Shown here: positions 14,457 through 15,888 of the stretch, in pieces | Numbering within the stretch: position 1 is the first letter of the stretch | Layout: the number at the start of each line of letters is the position of its first letter | DNA from: JAYOEY01 sp038120295 | GTDB lineage: Bacteria > Pseudomonadota > Alphaproteobacteria > MPNO01 > UBA2964 | Direction: 5' to 3' | Assembly: GCA_038120295.1 (NCBI GenBank) | Contig: JAYOLL010000045.1 | Location: forward strand, 1-15,888 | Length of the DNA: 15,888 nucleotides | Position numbers and translations under genes: made by a program | Notes under the pieces: generated by a model | Told to the model about the DNA's origin: nothing | The model's input: the letters and a program-made list of their open reading frames with translations, nothing else | Databases searched by the model: none

Positions 14457-14594
14457 GTCGACGCCGACGCTGAGGCGCAGGATCGGCAGACCGGACTAAT
14501 TAAGCCGGTCGGCAAGCCCCTGTACAACCCCGCGAAAGTCGGGACAGGACGTGCTCTCTTCAAGCAGCCAGCGCGATATCGATTGGCGATCCAT
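14457..14594 (-). pseudogene. Severed N-terminus of the adenylyl cyclase with in-frame TAG
   Basis: From an ATG at 14592-14594 the frame reads MDRQSISRWLLEE...GVVQGLADRLN, then TAG (14496-14498), then SGLPILRLSVGVD directly into MLHPEM of the cyclase. The text on both sides of the stop is just what this cyclase family shows before the L-H-P-E motif, so the stop interrupts a once-continuous gene. A single base change would restore it, giving about 393 aa. Confidence 0.75.
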
Positions 14595-14633
14595 CACCCC
14601 GGTTATCGCAGGACACGTATCCGGAAAATCCGG

Positions 14634-15623
14634 TCAGACCTTGAATTCGCTCTGAACTTCCTTCGGGAACAGTTCTTCCGGTTCCATGTGGCGGTGGAAC
14701 AGACCCTGCTCGTAACCGTAAAGCAGGAATGCTTCGAGCGTCTTGCGGTTGGGTTCGATCCCGTAAGGGTAGAAATCGTCGCCGAACAGAGCCTTGGCCT
14801 TCTCCGCCGCGTCGTAGCACCAGGCAAACGGCATCCGGCAGGCAGTGATCTCAATGGCGCGCTCAAGCGAGCGATTCTTCGCCTCGGTGAAGGCCTTCAT
14901 CAGCGTCTGGGCTACCCAGGGATGTTCCTCGAACACGTCGCGGCGGATAGCGTAGAGATGCATGATCGGCCAGATCCCGGTTTTCTTGTAATACTCCTCC
15001 TCGACCGAGCGGTAATCCTCGTACAGCCGGACGATGCGCGGATCGCCCTGCTCGAACAGCTCGGGCGGATGCGCCGTCAGGATGGCGTCGATCTCCCCGT
15101 CGATAAGCATGCCGCTCAGCGACTTGTCGGGACGCGGCGTGTAACGGATGCCGTCGGGCAGCTTGAGCGCGACCTTTTCCTTCCGGCCCGGCTGGTTGAC
15201 GCCTGCCTGCATCCATTCGATATCGGTCAAGGGCACGCCGACATCGTGCTGGATCCAGCCACGCGAATAGACTGCTGCGCTCTGACCCCATTCGGGAATG
15301 CCGACCTTCTTCCCGGCAAGGTCCTCAGCCTTCTGCACGGGGCCGTCGGGACGGATATAGACCGACGACTGACGGAACACGCGAGACGGAAATATCGGTA
15401 GCCCGACGAACCGGTCGTCGCCCTGGCTGATCAGCGAGGTGTACTTGCCCGACGAGATCTCGGAGACGTGGAACTCGCTGAAATTGATGAAGCGATAAAA
15501 CATCTCCTCGATCTGCAGCGGCAGGAAATTGATCTCGATCCCTTCCGCTTCGACCTGGCCGGAGGTGAAATCGCTGACATGTTCGTAGGGGCTGGAGGCG
15601 AGCGTGAGCTTGAGTTTGGACAT
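14634..15623 (-). CDS. 4,5-dihydroxyphthalate decarboxylase-like protein (periplasmic-binding-protein fold)
   Basis: The product is 329 aa, the usual length of the family. The N-terminus MSKLKLTLASSPYEHVSDFTSG has no signal peptide. The fold is that of ABC-transporter solute-binding proteins of the NMT1/SsuA type, and the pattern (LTLA...GxVxxEGI, then FYRF...EFHVSEISSGKY, then PEWGQSAAVYSRG) is that of 4,5-dihydroxyphthalate decarboxylases. The lack of a signal peptide favours a cytosolic enzyme over a transporter subunit (inference). The start at 15623 begins the conserved sequence and has GGAAA 7 nt upstream; a longer reading to 15848 is not supported. The preceding coding remnant ends 20 bp upstream on the same strand. 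The true substrate is uncertain; many relatives are annotated only by similarity. Confidence 0.78.
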   Translation of the reverse strand: MSKLKLTLASSPYEHVSDFTSGQVEAEGIEINFLPLQIEEMFYRFINFSEFHVSEISSGKYTSLISQGDDRFVGLPIFPSRVFRQSSVYIRPDGPVQKAEDLAGKKVGIPEWGQSAAVYSRGWIQHDVGVPLTDIEWMQAGVNQPGRKEKVALKLPDGIRYTPRPDKSLSGMLIDGEIDAILTAHPPELFEQGDPRIVRLYEDYRSVEEEYYKKTGIWPIMHLYAIRRDVFEEHPWVAQTLMKAFTEAKNRSLERAIEITACRMPFAWCYDAAEKAKALFGDDFYPYGIEPNRKTLEAFLLYGYEQGLFHRHMEPEELFPKEVQSEFKV

Positions 15624-15643
15624 GGCTGTTTCCGAATGGTGGT

Positions 15644-15844
15644 TTATGAGGAAGCGGTCGGCGCGGACGCCTGATCCGGCGGCAATGTTATAAGGCTGGC
15701 GGCCTCGTCCGAATAGGGCGGCACCGCCATCGGGCAGGCATGACCATGGACGATCTCGATGTCGTAGAGTTCGCCGATCGTCCCGTCGATTCGGAACCAG
15801 TCGGCACAGCTGCCTGAGGAAAGGTCTATGATCTGTGTCCGTCG
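15644..15844 (-). pseudogene. C-terminal gene fragment of unknown family, no start codon in frame
   Basis: In this frame the text TQIIDLSSGSCADWFRIDG, IGELYDIEIVHGHACPMAVPPY and so on to a stop at 15644 looks like real protein (balanced composition, strong third-position G/C), 66 codons long. It is closed upstream by TGA (15845-15847) and contains no ATG, GTG or TTG before residue 38. A neighbouring frame is open from 15826 to the window edge (...NQTINWPKNFDDGHRS), so a one-base shift near the A5/T4 run at 15847-15855 could join the two. It is either a frameshifted gene that continues beyond the window or a sequencing error. The family is not recognised. Confidence 0.4.
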
Positions 15845-15880
15845 TCAAAATTTTTGGGCCAGTTGATCGTCTGATTTAAC

Positions 15881-15886
15881 GGAGGA
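15881..15886 (+). promoter_or_regulatory. Possible ribosome site of a plus-strand gene beginning just outside the window
   Basis: The window ends in AACGGAGGATC. GGAGGA is a near-perfect Shine-Dalgarno sequence and would serve a start codon a few bases past 15888. If so, the fragment at 15644-15844 faces a divergent gene and does not continue leftward from beyond the window. Confidence 0.3.
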
Positions 15887-15888
15887 TC

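Noticed and set aside
14376..15401. 341-aa plus-strand open frame across the cyclase and decarboxylase-like genes
   Set aside because: It is antisense to two genes with conserved motifs on the minus strand and has no ribosome site.
1..15888. CRISPR arrays, tRNA or rRNA genes, insertion sequences
   Set aside because: No regularly spaced repeats, cloverleaf-like sequences, transposase text or terminal inverted repeats were seen on either strand.

Overview
The window looks like a piece of an alphaproteobacterial chromosome. The evidence is a GC-rich coding style, strong Shine-Dalgarno sites of the GGAG type, and gene families common in Rhodospirillales/Rhizobiales-like genomes: a Rhizobium-type class III nucleotidyl cyclase, an ornithine cyclodeaminase-like protein, a class II aldolase, a UbiD-type decarboxylase and a dihydroxyphthalate-decarboxylase-like protein. 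This is inference from protein style; there is no rRNA or other marker gene to fix the taxon.

Layout. (1) Positions 1-1641, minus strand: a UbiD-family decarboxylase followed by the first 17 codons of a quinone-oxidoreductase/zinc-alcohol-dehydrogenase-like gene. (2) 1844-2365, plus strand: a single-domain cupin, divergent from ubiD across a 202-bp promoter region holding two TTGT...ACAA palindromes. (3) 2600-10567: a redox island of four genes in mirror-image order. Two pentaheme c-type cytochromes start back to back from a 429-bp shared upstream region, and each is followed by a signal-peptide-bearing outer-membrane beta-barrel protein. The cytochromes are paralogues with exactly the same spacing between their five CXXCH motifs, and the barrels are paralogues of each other. 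(4) 10592-12745, minus strand: an ornithine cyclodeaminase-family gene, a class II aldolase, then a broken internal-deletion copy of the cyclodeaminase gene. (5) 12813-13421, plus strand: a thiol dioxygenase of the 3-mercaptopropionate dioxygenase type. (6) 13413-14594, minus strand: a class III adenylyl cyclase whose N-terminal part is cut off by one in-frame amber codon. (7) 14634-15623, minus strand: a 4,5-dihydroxyphthalate-decarboxylase-like protein, preceded by a gene fragment that has no start codon in its frame.

How the parts may work together. The flanks look like catabolic genes (decarboxylases, cupin, oxidoreductase, aldolase, thiol dioxygenase) for a substrate I cannot name. The centre is the most unusual part. 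Two secreted pentaheme cytochromes, each paired with its own outer-membrane barrel, suggest a candidate periplasm/outer-membrane electron-transfer system distinct from the decaheme MtrAB/PioAB conduits. Both cytochromes carry a three-fold Asp-x-Leu-Leu repeat in a low-complexity segment, placed N-terminal in one and inside a roughly 190-residue insertion in the other. The plus-strand cytochrome has a clear extended -10 promoter and a near-consensus CRP-family operator centred exactly at -61.5 from the expected start, so cyclic-nucleotide or CRP/FNR-type control is plausible.
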